64,000 nucleotides of DNA, taken from Scenedesmus sp. ARA3. Taxonomy: Eukaryota > Chlorophyta > Chlorophyceae > Sphaeropleales > Scenedesmaceae. Numbering within the stretch: the stretch's first letter is position 1; each line of letters begins with the position of its first letter. A model generated the notes under the pieces. It was not told the origin of the DNA, searched no databases, and saw nothing but the letters and a program-made list of their open reading frames with translations. The stretch covers positions 47,748 to 111,747 of the forward strand of contig RWJK01001585.1 of assembly GCA_004335835.1 (NCBI GenBank), given 5' to 3'. Shown here piece after piece: positions 23,427-35,500 of the stretch. Position numbers and translations under genes: made by a program.

Positions 23427-24438
23427 CTGCTGAGCTTGCGACTGGCAGGAATGCCGCCGGTCGGGGGCAAGGTGCTTTTGGCAACCCCTAGATAGCTCCA
23501 CCCCGGGCACAAGGCTTGCCGGCCAGCCGCTAGGTAGCTGTAACGATGACATGTACAGGTTTTTCCCCTTCTGAGTGCAAGAGGAACTTGGTGTTTGATT
23601 TATTCTTCCGCATTGTTTGTGAGCCTGCCACTGCAAAATGTGACAGGCAGCACCAGATATGCGGCATGCTGCTGGTAAACGCTGCCAAGCCGTGCTGCGT
23701 ACGCACGAGTGTAACGTTCACCTCTGTCGGGCTTGCCGCAACCCCTTCACAAACAGCACGCCACAGCCAGCTATTGACCAGCCGCCAGCAGTTGAGCACC
23801 TTCGCCTCCATGTTCAACTACGGCAGTGCGAAAACCTCCGGTCGCATCTGCTTGGCGGCTGATGCCAAGCTCTCACCCTGAAGGCTAGGGGCAGAGGGGT
23901 CCTGCTGCTACCCAAACGTTATGCTGCCAGGCAGTTACAAACTATGGTTAATCAGCTGTTTGGCCAGTGCACACATGATGTGGCTCACATTACCATCTGC
24001 GACAACAGCACTGAAACTGTCTTGAATGTTACAGCAGGCCCTCGACAGTAACTTGCCACCTCCTCCCTACGTATGTGTGGCTTGCCATGGTGCAACACAA
24101 CACCATGCAGGTTGCAGTACGGCCCGTGCAATGGTACCAGATTCACAAAAAATATATGATACAACATGGTCCCAGGCCTGACTAGCCTGCCTTCAAAACT
24201 GCTAACATGTCCTGGTCTTTCTTCGACACATCAACTTCAACAAGGTTCATCAAAATTTCACATCACCACGGTCGACTCCAGGCCTAGCTTGCCCAGCTCG
24301 CACTCAGCCAAACAACAACACACAGTTTCGGCGGCACCACATGCACTCTGTTCTCCAACTGCTCCACAATTCCTGTGGTGTGTTGCATCACATCCCTCCA
24401 CATGCGCCTCAGAAGAGCCGTGCACAGTCCTGCACCGT
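23427..24438. other. Intergenic between convergent genes
   Basis: TGTAA-type signals are present for the plus gene (23539) and, reversed, for the minus gene (24029-24033). A plus-strand frame at 23659-23862 contains a Cys/His cluster (RCQAVLRTHECNVHLCRACR). It lacks a start context, introns or partners and may be a decayed fragment; I do not call it a gene. Confidence 0.4.
24029..24033 (-). terminator. Candidate TGTAA polyadenylation signal
   Basis: Green algal nuclear genes use TGTAA upstream of the cleavage site. This one lies about 400 bases after the stop of the small plastid protein gene on the same strand. Confidence 0.35.
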
Positions 24439-25763
24439 CTACTCAAAGCCGCGCCTCCAGTTGGCCTTGCTAACGGGGTACTTGGCCGCTGCGCTGGCCT
24501 GGTCCTCCTTGCTGGCAGCCACCCACTTGCGCTTCATGTTGGCAACACCAGCGGCACGCCCAGTGCCAGCGCCTGCACAGACATGCACATAAACAAAGGA
24601 ACATGAGGAACTTGTGTGGTATCAGTGGGTGCTGTAAACAGGCAAGATGCAGGTTGCAATTGTATGGTGCTTTTGAGTGTCACGGCCACGGTGTGCAGCT
24701 GTGCTGTGAGAATGCCAGTGGCTGCTGCCCCTCATGCTACAAGGAGCGCAACAACATCATGGCAGCAACAGCCGGCCCCTGCAGGAAGCGCGGGCGGCAC
24801 CACACCCGGCCCCACTCGCCACGCAGCGATTCAACAACCAGCCTGGTAGGCACTGCACAGATGCAGCACTGGCAGCGCTGTAACCACAGCACAGAGCACT
24901 CGAAGGCGCTGGCCCTTCAAGCCAGCCAACTTTGGTACACATATATTGTGGAAGTTCGCTGCACTGCAAGCAATGAACACGGAGCACTCACGGCGCTGTC
25001 CCTCCACGTCTGGTGCCAGTGCGCCCTTGCGCGCATCTGGCAGCGCGTCCCCGACCTTGTCAGCGGCCTGCTTCACCTTGCCAGCGGAGCCGGCCAGCTC
25101 TGCCGCAGGGTTGGCAGCAACAGACGGCAGGCTGGGGGCAGCCATGGCAGGGCTGGACACCTGCGCGGGGGAATTTAGGGATAGTCGAGCAGAAAAGCAG
25201 CTGTGAGCGTCTGTGCAATCCTTGTCATGCTGCTGTGCGTTTCCAGCGCACTGCAAAGATCGGACCATGGCCGCTGGAAATGCACGGCAGGATAACAGCA
25301 GCTGGAAGACGTGTGTTATGAGCATCACTGTCAGCTGCTCTTATATGTCTATGTACTACATATGGTAGTACCAGGTGTCGTGTGTGAGTCAAAGGGGCTG
25401 CAGTGCATTGCAGCGGATCCTTGGACTGGCAATGAGGGATGATTACCAAATCTGTATGCAGAGCAAAGCCCTCACCAGAGCGGTTAGTGCAAGCTGCGTG
25501 CAAACTAGTGGAGTGGTTGGAATGGGGTGCTGTCTTCAGCGCGCCTAGCGAGGTGAGTAAAAGCTCCATCCAGGCATGCAAGGAAACCAGCTCACCAGCA
25601 GGAGTGCTGCTGCTGCTGCAGCAGCGAGGTGGCCGACAACAGGGCGCTCGGGCTTGCCCTGCATCGCCATCGTCTTCACAACCCTACTGCGGGAGATGGG
25701 CTGAGCAGCTGCTGCCTTGACCTTGGAGCCAGCGAATGCCGGGCGAGCGGTGAAGGTTGCCAT
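24439..25763 (-). CDS. Small chloroplast protein, probably thylakoid lumen
   Basis: Three exons, 25596-25763, 24992-25160 and 24439-24572, fit in phase and give 156 residues. The N-terminus (MATFTARPAFAGSKVKAAAA) is a typical chlorophyte transit peptide, rich in Ala, Arg and Ser. It is followed by twin-domain features: a hydrophobic [13 protein letters not shown] run and an SPAMA signal-peptidase site before APSLPSVAANP. The mature part (about 90 residues) is an amphipathic Ala/Lys helix region (AGKVKQAADKVGDALPDARKG) ending MKRKWVAASK and NWRRGFE. The layout matches lumenal or membrane-extrinsic photosystem accessory proteins, but I cannot assign one; it does not match PsaN as I know it. Confidence 0.75.
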
Positions 25764-26185
25764 GGTCAGCTGCTGGGTTTGTGAGCAAAGCGTCTGATGA
25801 ATCGTTAATTGAACTTTTCGACAGCGTGTGACGCGCCGACTCGGTGCAAGGCTTGCGTATATCACTGGCGAGGAGATGCTGAGAGGCTATGTCGTAGAAC
25901 CTTGGAAGCGATCTGTAACAACTGCCGAGTTGTCCAAGACCCGACACCAAAGCAGCGTATAAAGTCAATATCATGAGTAATTATGCAAAGGTACTGTATG
26001 CGAGTTGCACGTGTCGTAGCTGACAGTGGCAGGCATGACCTACTTGGGCCACAACAAATCTGCTTGTCAACGCCATGGTTTCCAATGCAAAACACGTGTG
26101 GTCACCAGATGCGTCTAATTACCTCTGGTACATCAACCTGCTACAGTAGTGGCGTTGTGTGATAGTCTGCCAACTCCTCGCCCTA
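25764..26185. promoter_or_regulatory. Upstream region of the plastid-protein gene
   Basis: About 420 bp between two minus-strand genes. It should hold the plastid-protein promoter and the 3' end of the CLEC16A-like transcript. No element is clear. Confidence 0.35.
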
Positions 26186-27612
26186 CTACTTGCCTAGTGC
26201 TGCTGCTTCCCCGGACGCCTGCTGGTCTGCTGGGTGCTCTGCTGCTGTGGCTGGTGCTGTCTCCAGCGCAGCAGGTTGCCCTTCTGCGTCTGAGCAGTCT
26301 GCCTGCTCGGGGACCCCTTGCTGGCTGCTGCGTGCTGCACCTGCTGCTGCTGAAGGTGCAAGCGGATCCTGCTGCATCTCATCTTCCTGTTGTTGCTGCC
26401 GCTGCTGCTGCTGCTGCTCCTGCGGCTGTTCTGCCGAGCTGCTGGTGGCCTCAACGTCCCCTTGATGAGCTTCGTGGAAAGTAGCTGCACCATCATCGAG
26501 GTGCTGCTGCTGTGGTGCACTGCTGGCTGACCAGCCAGCATCAGCACCTGCTGCGGGTATGCTTGCATCTGCGGCCTCTGTCGCTTCTACCTGTTGCTGC
26601 TGCTGCTGTTGCTGCACACTATCATCTGCCTGCCTAGACTGCTCTGCTGGTTGCTGTTCAAGTAGTTCCTGTCCCTGTCCACCGTCCTCCTCTTGGTTTG
26701 CCTCGTGCAACTGCCTCTGCTGCTGTAGATCTTCCACTGCTTGCTGCTCTAGCCCCTGCTCGTCACCTTGCTGTGCTTCTTGCTGCTGCTGCTGCTGCTG
26801 TTGCTGTTTTTCTTGCTGCCCTTCCATCTTCTGCTCCTCCTGCTCCAGCTGCTGCTGCGGCGGCGGCGGCGGCTGCCCGCACAGGGGCGCAAGTGCCTCG
26901 CCATACAGCCGCTGCAGGTGAGCCACATGCATGTCCACCAGCTGCACTGCAGCTGCGGCCCTGTCTGCTGCTGAGAATGCCAGCACCCAGTGGCCGTCAG
27001 CCAGCTGGCGCATGGCAGACAACAGGCCACCCTTCTTGGCAGCAGCAGTCTGCACAGCACCACAGGCAGCGCAAACACTTGATCACTCACGTACACATGT
27101 GCAAGCAGAGCATTTAGGAGCAGAACACCTGCAGTGCACCGCACTTTAACAATGGCAGTCAACACACAGCTCGCAGCATCGCATGTGCAGCCGTCCAACA
27201 AAGATTCAGCGCATTAGCTGCATGGCAGTAACAGCTGGTTTTCACCTCCTCTGAATCCAACAAACTATGCAGCTGCCCATGTAACCGCCCTTGCTGCTGC
27301 CGCAACCCACCTTGATCACGCGTAGCAGGCCCCTCACACTCGGCCGCACATGCACATGCAGCCACTTTGGCACGCCCTGATCTGTGTATGGGTGCGCACC
27401 CAGCAGCGGCGCCACAGACAGCACAATGCCTGCCTGCGGCCGGCTAGGTGATGGGTCTGCAAGCACTGCCAGAGGCAGGGAGCGCAGCAGGCTGGCCTGG
27501 CTTGCTGCTGCTGATGTGTCCTGCTCTGCTGCAGGGCCGCCGCCGCTGCTGCTGGTGGGGCCGGCGTGGATGGCTGCGAGCTGCTTCCTTGAGAGGCCAG
27601 CAACTGCAGCAC

Positions 27613-27643
<31 letters not shown>

Positions 27644-30600
27644 CCACAGGCCCGTGTGTGGTGAAGTTCATCTAGCACAACGCACAACCCCACGCAACAG
27701 GCTGTTTACGCAGCATGCTGTGACACACACAGGTTTTGTCACAACCGCTGCGAGCTGCGCTGCCTGCAACGCACCAGTACCAATTTACATCTTCAAAGCC
27801 ACCACACTCCACCCCCCCCCCCTGCTGCCCTCCCGACATACACCTCCCAGCCCCGACACACTCTGACCATCCACAGCTGCAGAACACACCAAGCCCAGCC
27901 CACCTGCAAAGTACACGCGCCGCTCCTGGCCGGGTGCGAAGGACACCACGCAGGGCACCGCTGAGCCCGGGGCCAGGTCCACCTGGTGCCCCTCCTGGAT
28001 GTCCACCTGCTTCAGCTCAGCCTCGCTCACCACAGGCACGGGCGGCAGCCGCGACACGCATCCAGACAGCAGCAGCTGCAGCGCAGCGGGGCAGCAGGCG
28101 GCGCATGGAGACGAGAGAACATGAAAGAGACTGGGTCAGTAGCGGAGCAGGAGCAGGATCAAAGCTAGCACAGAAAGGAGCAGCGCCAGACCGACTCGGA
28201 GAAACAGCTATCGCTCAATGCATGCAGTTGCTGTTGCTGTCAACTGCATGTACGCATACGGTACCCCTGAGCCATGCTGCAGACTATCCTGTCAGTCTCA
28301 CCTCCTGCAGCTGAGTCAGCGCCACTACGCGCTGCACAGCCAGGTAGCAGGCCAGTGCTGCCTTGCCTGACGCACTCAGCGCGTCTGCTGCTGCGCCAGC
28401 GCCGCCAGCTGCTGCCACTGCTGCCTGCAGCCCCTGCAGCAGCGGCCACACTGTTGTGCCGGACAGCAGCGCATCGCTACCTGCACGCAGCACCGGCCGC
28501 TGCAGCATCTCGCGTGAGATGGGCCACTCCTGTGCAAGCATGGGGAACACAGCCTCACACCACATGCCATGCAGCTGCTGCCTGAACTCGCCACATGCAG
28601 CATCCACAGCTGCCTGCAGCAGCAGCTGCTGCTGCGGCGCCAGCAGTGCGCCCCGCTGCTCCTGGCGTATGGCAGATCTGAATGAAGCAGAAGGAGGCAG
28701 GGATGATACCGGTGTTGGCATGTCACCAAAGGACTCGCATTCAGTGCTTGCATTGGCTGCGCTGATCATGCTGCTGGTGCGGCTGGCGTTGCCTTCATCT
28801 GAGCTTGTGCTGTCCGCCGCAAGTGCACTGCTGCCTTCACTGCTGCTGTCGTCAGCGCTGCTACTTGTGCTGTGCTGCCTGGGCAAACCTTGCTGCTGCT
28901 GCTGCTGCTGCTGCTCTGCAGCACCCGCTGCTGACGCATTTGTTCCAACCCCTTCTGCCGCAGCATGCGTGTGGCTGATGCTATGATTGGCAGCAGCACC
29001 AAGACTACTGCCACCAGCAACTCCTGCTGCATATGGTCCAGCAACAGCAGCAGCAGCAGCAGCAACTGGACTGTCTGGCAGTGGTGCAATAGGCAGCAGC
29101 TGGTGCAGCAGCCAGCCCAGCAGCCGCAGCCCCTGTGCAGGCAGCCCAGGCTGCTGCAGCAGCTGCAGCAGCGCAGCCAGCAGCTGTGGCCCCAGCGCAC
29201 TGAATGCATTGCTTGCAGCAGCTGCTGCAGCGTCGCCGGGCATTCCTTCAGCAGCTGCCATCTCTTCTGCCTTAGCTAGCCACGCCTCTAGCCCCTGCAT
29301 GCTGCTGCTGCTGCTGTCGGTGCAAGCAGAGCTGCTGCTGCTGGCTGCTGCTGCTGGCTGGCCTGCGCCCTCCTGCGCCTGTACGAGTGCATGAAGCTGG
29401 TTAGGTAGGTACTGCTGTGTCAGTAGAGTCAGCAAGCTTGCTGAGCTGCTGCGGACAGGCTTGCCCCTGGCCTTGCTACTACTACTAGGGCCACTTGCTG
29501 CCTGCTGCTGCTGCTGCTGCTGCTGCTGGGCTTCGGTTGCATTGAGCCCCTGTAGCTGTGACAGCAGTGCCTGCACCAGCACCGCCAGCTGCTTAGGATC
29601 CTTGCTGCTGCTGCTGCTGCTGCTTCCGTTGGCGTCTGTGCCATAGCCCAGGCCGGCAGCATGCTGCTGCTGAGCTCTGCGAGGCAAGATGTTGAGCGCT
29701 GCCAGCAGCTCTGGCGATATGTGCCTGTTGTGCAGGATGGAAACCAGCAACCGCAGCACCATCACTGCTGGGTAGGGCTGGCTGCTGCTGAGGATGCCAA
29801 GCAGAGTGCTGCGGCAGCTCACACTGCTGCTGCTGCTGCTACTGCTTGTGGCTGCACTGCTGTCGTTGGAGCTGGTGGCAGCGTCAATGCTGCTGTTGCT
29901 GCCGCCGCCGCATGCCAGTGCCAGCAGCAGCTGCTGCAGCAGTGGCGGGTACATCACCAAGTGGAAGAGCCGCTCCAGCACAAACACAGCACACAGCGGG
30001 CGCACTGCTCGAGCGGCCTGCTTACCAGCATCTGAAGCACACAGGCAGGCAGGAAGGCAAATGCAGTTTGTGGATTCAGTAAGCACTACACACCACATTC
30101 CTGCCGCTGCCAGCAGCAAGGCAGGCACAACGTTGGCAGCCACCCTACCGCACGAAGCAGCGTATCCCTCTGCGCAGCACACCAGCAGCCCGCTGCTGCA
30201 CACATTGTCATGCTGCAGCTGTCTCAAGCTAGCATGCACATCCCCCAGCCTAACCAACCCAAGCCTAGCATTCCTATGAAGAGGTAGCACCTGCCTACTG
30301 CTATGCTATGTGAACACTACGCTGCTGCGCACCTGCTTGCCACGAGCCTGGAGGCCCCTGGCTGCCCCAGGCAGAGCCCCTGTAGCTAGTCGGGGACCCC
30401 GACTTGAACCCAGCAGCAGCGCCAAGCACACTGCCAGGGCCTCTGCTGCTGCTGGTGCTGCTGCCAGCTGCAACGCCAGCGCGCAGCTGCGACTGCTGCG
30501 ACAGTGGTGCTGCAGCAGCTGCAGCGGCTGCTCCAGGCTGCATGAGGGGCTTCAGCAGCAGCGGCTGCGTCACATGCTGCCACACAGCGCTTGCCAGCAG

Positions 30601-30811
30601 CTGCGCTATGGCAGGCACACCTGCAGGTAAAAGCAGCACACCGGCAGTAGCACTTTGTCAGCTTACTCCTGTTACATCTGCACACATTATTGAGCTGACG
30701 CCTGCTGTCAGACATTCATGCGCAATAAGCAAAGGCAGAGTTGCAACGTCCCTGCTGCACATTTCACAAGAAGGTGCTGCTGCTGCAAATGTGCGCAGCT
30801 TTGTGCTGCTG

Positions 30812-30844
<33 letters not shown>

Positions 30845-32009
30845 CCGCAGCGCTCACCCAAGCTGAGCAGGTCGCTGACGTATGACAGCACGTCCTCCAC
30901 CTCAGCCAGCTGCGAGTCCAGCGCGCCCAGCGCTTGGCTGCCGCCAGCCTCAGCAGCCAGCAGCCGCTTGTCCAGCAGCTGCAGCAGCAACACGCGGCAG
31001 CACGCGGCGTTGGCAGGGGTGAGATGCATGCCAAGGGAGGCAGACGCATGCGATCCTGCAGGCCTGCTCCTTTTTGCACTTGGCTGCCATCTACACATGG
31101 CTTACAAGTTCCACAATGCAGCTGTTGCATGTCTGTCGCTCTCTGCTTCATTTGCACTTTCTAGCTGCACTTCCCAGCTGCAGCCGCACATGCGTCCTCG
31201 CCACCGTCGCCCCGCACTGCTGCAGGCGCCTGACCTTGCCAGCTGCTGTTGCTGCTGCTGCTGCCTGCCAGTGTAACCAGCCATCCAGCGCTCACCGCGA
31301 CCTGCTCCGCCAAGTACAGCGCCACCTCGCCAAAGTGCTGGCTTGCAGGAGGCGCCGTGACCAGCGACACGATGTCGGGGTCAGCCACGCTGTACACGTG
31401 CAGCGTCAGCGTGCGCACCGCTGCGCGCACCATGCCCTCCCTGTTGTGCGCCAGCCGGATTGCACGCGAGTACAGCGGGAAGGAAGTCTGGCTGGTGCCT
31501 GGCGCATCCCCGCGGTGTGTGTTGATGAAGAATTGCACCGTGCCGGGGTTGAGCTTGAGGCTGATGGTTTTGAGGAAGGAGATGTAGTAGCCCAGCACCT
31601 CCTCGTCATCAAAATCAAAGTCCAGGTCGACGATGTTGTTGAGGTGGTTGTTGCTGAACAGGAAGAACACAGCGGTCTCGCTGCGCACATTTTGAATGAT
31701 GATGCTGAGCGTCTGCAGCACCTGCTTGGCCACCTCGCCGCTGCGGTTGGCGGGCTGCAGCAGCACCTTGTGCAGGTACGTCATGATGTTGTTCTCCAGG
31801 AAGAAGTCAAAGATGCGCGGCTCATTCTGGTCGCCCCAAATCATGTACTCTGCAACGCGCCGGATGGTCTCCACCACCACTGCTCGGTTTGCCTCTGTGA
31901 CGACAGGGTTCTTGACCAACACGCCATACAGCTCCCGCAGCTCCTCCAGGGTGAACTTAGACGATGCTGGCTTGAACAGCGCATTCCACAAAGAGCGTGT
32001 GTTCAGCAT
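26186..32009 (-). CDS. CLEC16A: CLEC16A-like protein with N-terminal FPL domain
   Basis: Family members act on endosomes, lysosomes and autophagy (CLEC16A in animals, Ema in fly, a vacuolar-trafficking protein in plants). Seven in-phase exons: 31296-32009, 30858-30978, 30333-30620, 28302-30031, 27904-28075, 27311-27603, 26186-27049, about 1393 residues. Exon 1 carries the FPL domain with family-typical stretches: FTLEELRELYGVLVKNP, FFLFSNNHLNNIVDLDFDF, DDEEVLGYYISFLKTISLKL, SFPLYSRAI and MVRAAVRTL. Later family-like segments are AEVEDVLSYVSDLL, CAVFVLERLFHLVMYPPLL and VVSFAPGQERRVYFAGG. The middle has long Ala/Ser/Gln insertions and the last exon ends in a Gln/Glu-rich tail, so it is longer than animal CLEC16A. 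The start ATG is the first in the FPL exon. Confidence 0.9.
27604..27642 (-). repeat. (CTG)n tract before a 3' splice site
   Basis: A sense-strand run of about eight CTG units ends in CCGTGCTGCAG at the acceptor of the exon starting at 27603. Confidence 0.75.
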
Positions 32010-32534
32010 CCTGGCTGCTGTGCTGCTTGCTGGCTGGCAGTTGGGTCAGGTGTGGGTGTTGCTGCACTGCTGACAACAGCAGTAGACGGGGAGCTCAACA
32101 CCCAGCGTCCAGGCACCTCGCGTGCGTCATGTCAAGGATTTAGATCGGTTCAAGAAGCATATTGTGCCTACTTTGTGCTCAGCAGCAACGACAAGACAGC
32201 TGCAGCATAGGGCAACACGAAGTCGCTGACGAGTACGCTCGCGACACTTGTCCTACAGCGCTACTTAAGATCTACATCGTTGTCGACGTGAGATGCTTCC
32301 TTTCCACGCATCGTTGTGCTCAGTCCCAAACCCTGGCATGCAGCCTGTAACAACTGTACCCTCTGTTCTCTTACGGTTGGGGAGGTTGATCCCAGTTCTC
32401 GGTCAACACGTCTTCGTGGTACAAAGTGACACAGTTACACTCCTGCACATCAAACTGTGTCAACCTTGACACACCAGGCCAAATCTGTTCACTGAGCTGA
32501 ACATCCGGGTACCGCCTCAGAGGCTCTGCCTTCC
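32010..32534. promoter_or_regulatory. Upstream region of CLEC16A-like gene and NUP85 3' end
   Basis: This 525-bp gap contains the reversed TGTAA signal at 32435-32439, about 96 bases past the NUP85 stop, and presumably the CLEC16A-like promoter. Nothing else is seen. Confidence 0.45.
32435..32439 (-). terminator. TGTAA polyadenylation signal for NUP85
   Basis: TGTAA on the minus strand about 96 bases after the NUP85 stop codon; position and sequence match the chlorophyte signal. Confidence 0.55.
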
Positions 32535-35500
32535 TCAGGCATCCACCAGAGCTGCAGCCTGCTGCACATGGGCCTTCACCAGGCTACGACACAGCACCAG
32601 CCGCACATCGTCCACATGCCGCGCATGCAGCTTGCCGTTACTGCCTGCGCTGCCGCTGCCAGCTACAGCAGGCAACGCCAGTCCTGCAAGTGTGCTGTGT
32701 CGCCCTGCCAGCACCGCAGCAGCAGCTGCCGGCAGCGCCCCAGCAGAAGCACCACCCAGCACCTGCAGCAGCCCTTGCACCTCACCCCTGCTGAAAGGCA
32801 TGTGTGCACTGTCAAATACAGGCACGAGGTACAGCAGTAGGGGCAGCTGCATGGCTGCAGGAGCCAGCCCCTCAAGCAGCAGCTCAACCACAGGACCCCG
32901 CACATCCCGGTATGCTGCAGACAGCGCCGCCTGCTGCTGTGCGCTGACCGGAGCACCAGCAGCGGCAACAGGCTGCTGGCAGCGCTGCACCCCCTGCAGC
33001 GCCTCCTGCAAGCGCAGCAGCGCCCGCAGGCAGTGCAGCTCCTGATATGGCCGCGCCTGCAGCAGCTGCTGCTGGTGCTGCTGCTGCACGAAGCCGATCT
33101 TGCTGCTGCTCTGCGCTGGCAGGTGTGCCAGCAGCGGCTCCAGGGCAGACAGCTCAGGCAGGTCCAGCGGCGCTGCCTGGTAGCTGCCAGCCTGCAGGAA
33201 ACAGCAGCATGCGGTGTACTCAGCGGGTGCGTGTAACCACGGATTGAACAGGCTGGCTTCCAGCACAGCTTGCCAGGAGCATGGCTGCAAAAGCGTCAGG
33301 CACAGGCAACACGACTACTCTGCGTAAGTTGCACCTCAAAACATATGTGATTGCAGATGGACCAGCATGCATGCTGATGCATCTCAGTTTCCTGAGCATC
33401 AAAGTTTGACCAACAGCATTAGGCATGAGTGCATGCTGCGTCTATCTCCGCACCCACCTGGTCCAGCAGCTGCTGCTGCACCTTAGCCAGTAGCGGAGCC
33501 ACCAGCTCCGCGCACCGAGCAGGATCATGCGCGCGCATGAACCACTGTAGTGCTGCTGCGCTGCGGCCGCCTGCTGCTGCTGCCATGCCGAGGCGGCGCG
33601 CGAGGCCTGCTGCCGCTCCTGTCAGGCCGTGCCGCTGCGCAAGGGCAAACGCCTTCAGGGCGGTCACCTCGTCCTGCAAGGGGAACTGCAGGGATGTGTG
33701 CAACAGCAGCAAAGTCAGCGCAGGAGAGGTGCTGGAAGCATGGCGATTCAGCTGCTGCACACAAGCCTATTTTGAAAAGCACTACAAGCGCCCATGGGCA
33801 CGTGAGCACGTCGGCTGACTAAAAACAGTATCTGATGCTTAACTTGGGTGCTTGTTGCAGGATGGTGCATCCGCATTGCGCAACCACCTTCATGCAACAA
33901 GCACCTAAGTGAAGCCGCCCAACGCCTCTACACACACTCAGGCGCCTGACAGGCAGCCTCAGGCACCTTGCGGCCGAGGCCGAAAGCCGAGGCTGAGGCC
34001 GAGGGCATACATCTCAGCTCACGCACAACAAGATATCTTCATGCAACAAACTATTCAGCAACACACGCACCGGGCTCCTGTCCAGCAGCGCCTCCAGCAC
34101 TGCGCTGCCATGCACGGGGCACCACGCCAGGTACTCCGCAGCCAGCTGCCACGTGGTGGCATGCCCCGTCAGCGTCTCCACATAATGCAGCGTGAACATC
34201 TCAGCCTGGTCGCCGCCAAAGCCGGGCAGCGGGCGCGAGATGACGCGCTCGGCGCCAGGGCTGGCGCGGATCACGTCGTAGATGTGTGCGATGAACTGCA
34301 GCCCGCAGTAGGGCTGCTGCGTGGCCAGCGTGATGATGGTTTGGACCTCCTGGTCGCAGGCTGCCAGCAGCAGCTGCAGGCCAGCAGCGGCAGGGGCGCA
34401 GAGCAGAGCAGCTGTGGTGATGAAGCGCCGGATAGCTCCGGCAATAGCTGCTGTAGTGGGAATCAGCGCCATCGTTGCGCTGTGCTTCCCTTCGCAGCCT
34501 GGCAGGAGCACATGAATGCGAGCTGATAGCTGTTAGCCAATGCTGTGCTCAATCCGACACCTGGCCGCACCCACCTGCTCAAAGAAGTCGAGGAACTCCT
34601 CATCGCTGTGCCTGCTGGCGCCGCCCAGCGCGGTTTTGACCTTGTTGACCAGGTGCTTCAGGTGCAGCTGCGGCTGCAGCGTGGGGTACTTCCACAGCAG
34701 CACGCCAGCCAGCAGCTCCACCCAGTTGTGTGCGATGGACTTCGCGTGGTTGAAAGAGTCCCGCATGATGTGCTCGTTGGAGGAGCTGGCACACAGCAGG
34801 CATAGGATGCCAGCTAGGCCTGCGGATGAACACAGCAGGTGGCATGTACATGTAATATGACAGTTTTAGGCACATGATAAATGCACAACCGTTCACCTGC
34901 AAGCAATGCTGGTACATGTGATTTGGTGAGCCAGCACTAGGGTGCCAGCATCTGATTGAGCAGCCAGCTGAGTGCGCCCCGCCTGGTGGGTGAAGCGACA
35001 GGAACCAACACAACATGCGAGGCAACAGCGCTGCTCACCCTTTGCTGCTGCAGGGTCCAATTTCTTCATGTCCGCCAGCAGCTGAGCGCGCCTCGCGTAC
35101 AGCTCGTCAACCCTGACCAGCAGCAGCAGCAGCAACAGCAACAGCAGACCGTCAAGAGTGAAGTAGGGCACCGCACCGGTATCAGATCATCATCGTCATT
35201 GGGGGAGGCAAGTGCAAAATGTGCTGTGCCAGGTGACAAACAACAATCAAGCAGCTGCACCCACACCATGCAACTGCTGCTCCAAGCAGGCACCATGAAA
35301 GGCCATGTTGCAGCGTGCGCGCCGCTCACTGCTGCGTCCATTTGGCGCGCTCCGCAGAGAACACCACGATGTCATCAGTGAGGGTGCCGCCAGCGCCCAG
35401 CATGCTGCTGCTGCTGCCGGCCTGCCTGGTGAAGCGAGGCACCACCCGCAGCAGCCGGAACACTTGCTCCAGCACCTCAACCTGCAGCAGCATTGCACAG

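Noticed and set aside
23659..23862. Cys/His-rich frame that looks like a small zinc ribbon
   Set aside because: Single short frame without start context, introns or homologous neighbours. At best a decayed fragment.
24439..25763. Assignment of the small plastid protein as photosystem I subunit N
   Set aside because: Targeting layout is similar, but the mature sequence lacks the Cys pattern and motifs I know for PsaN.
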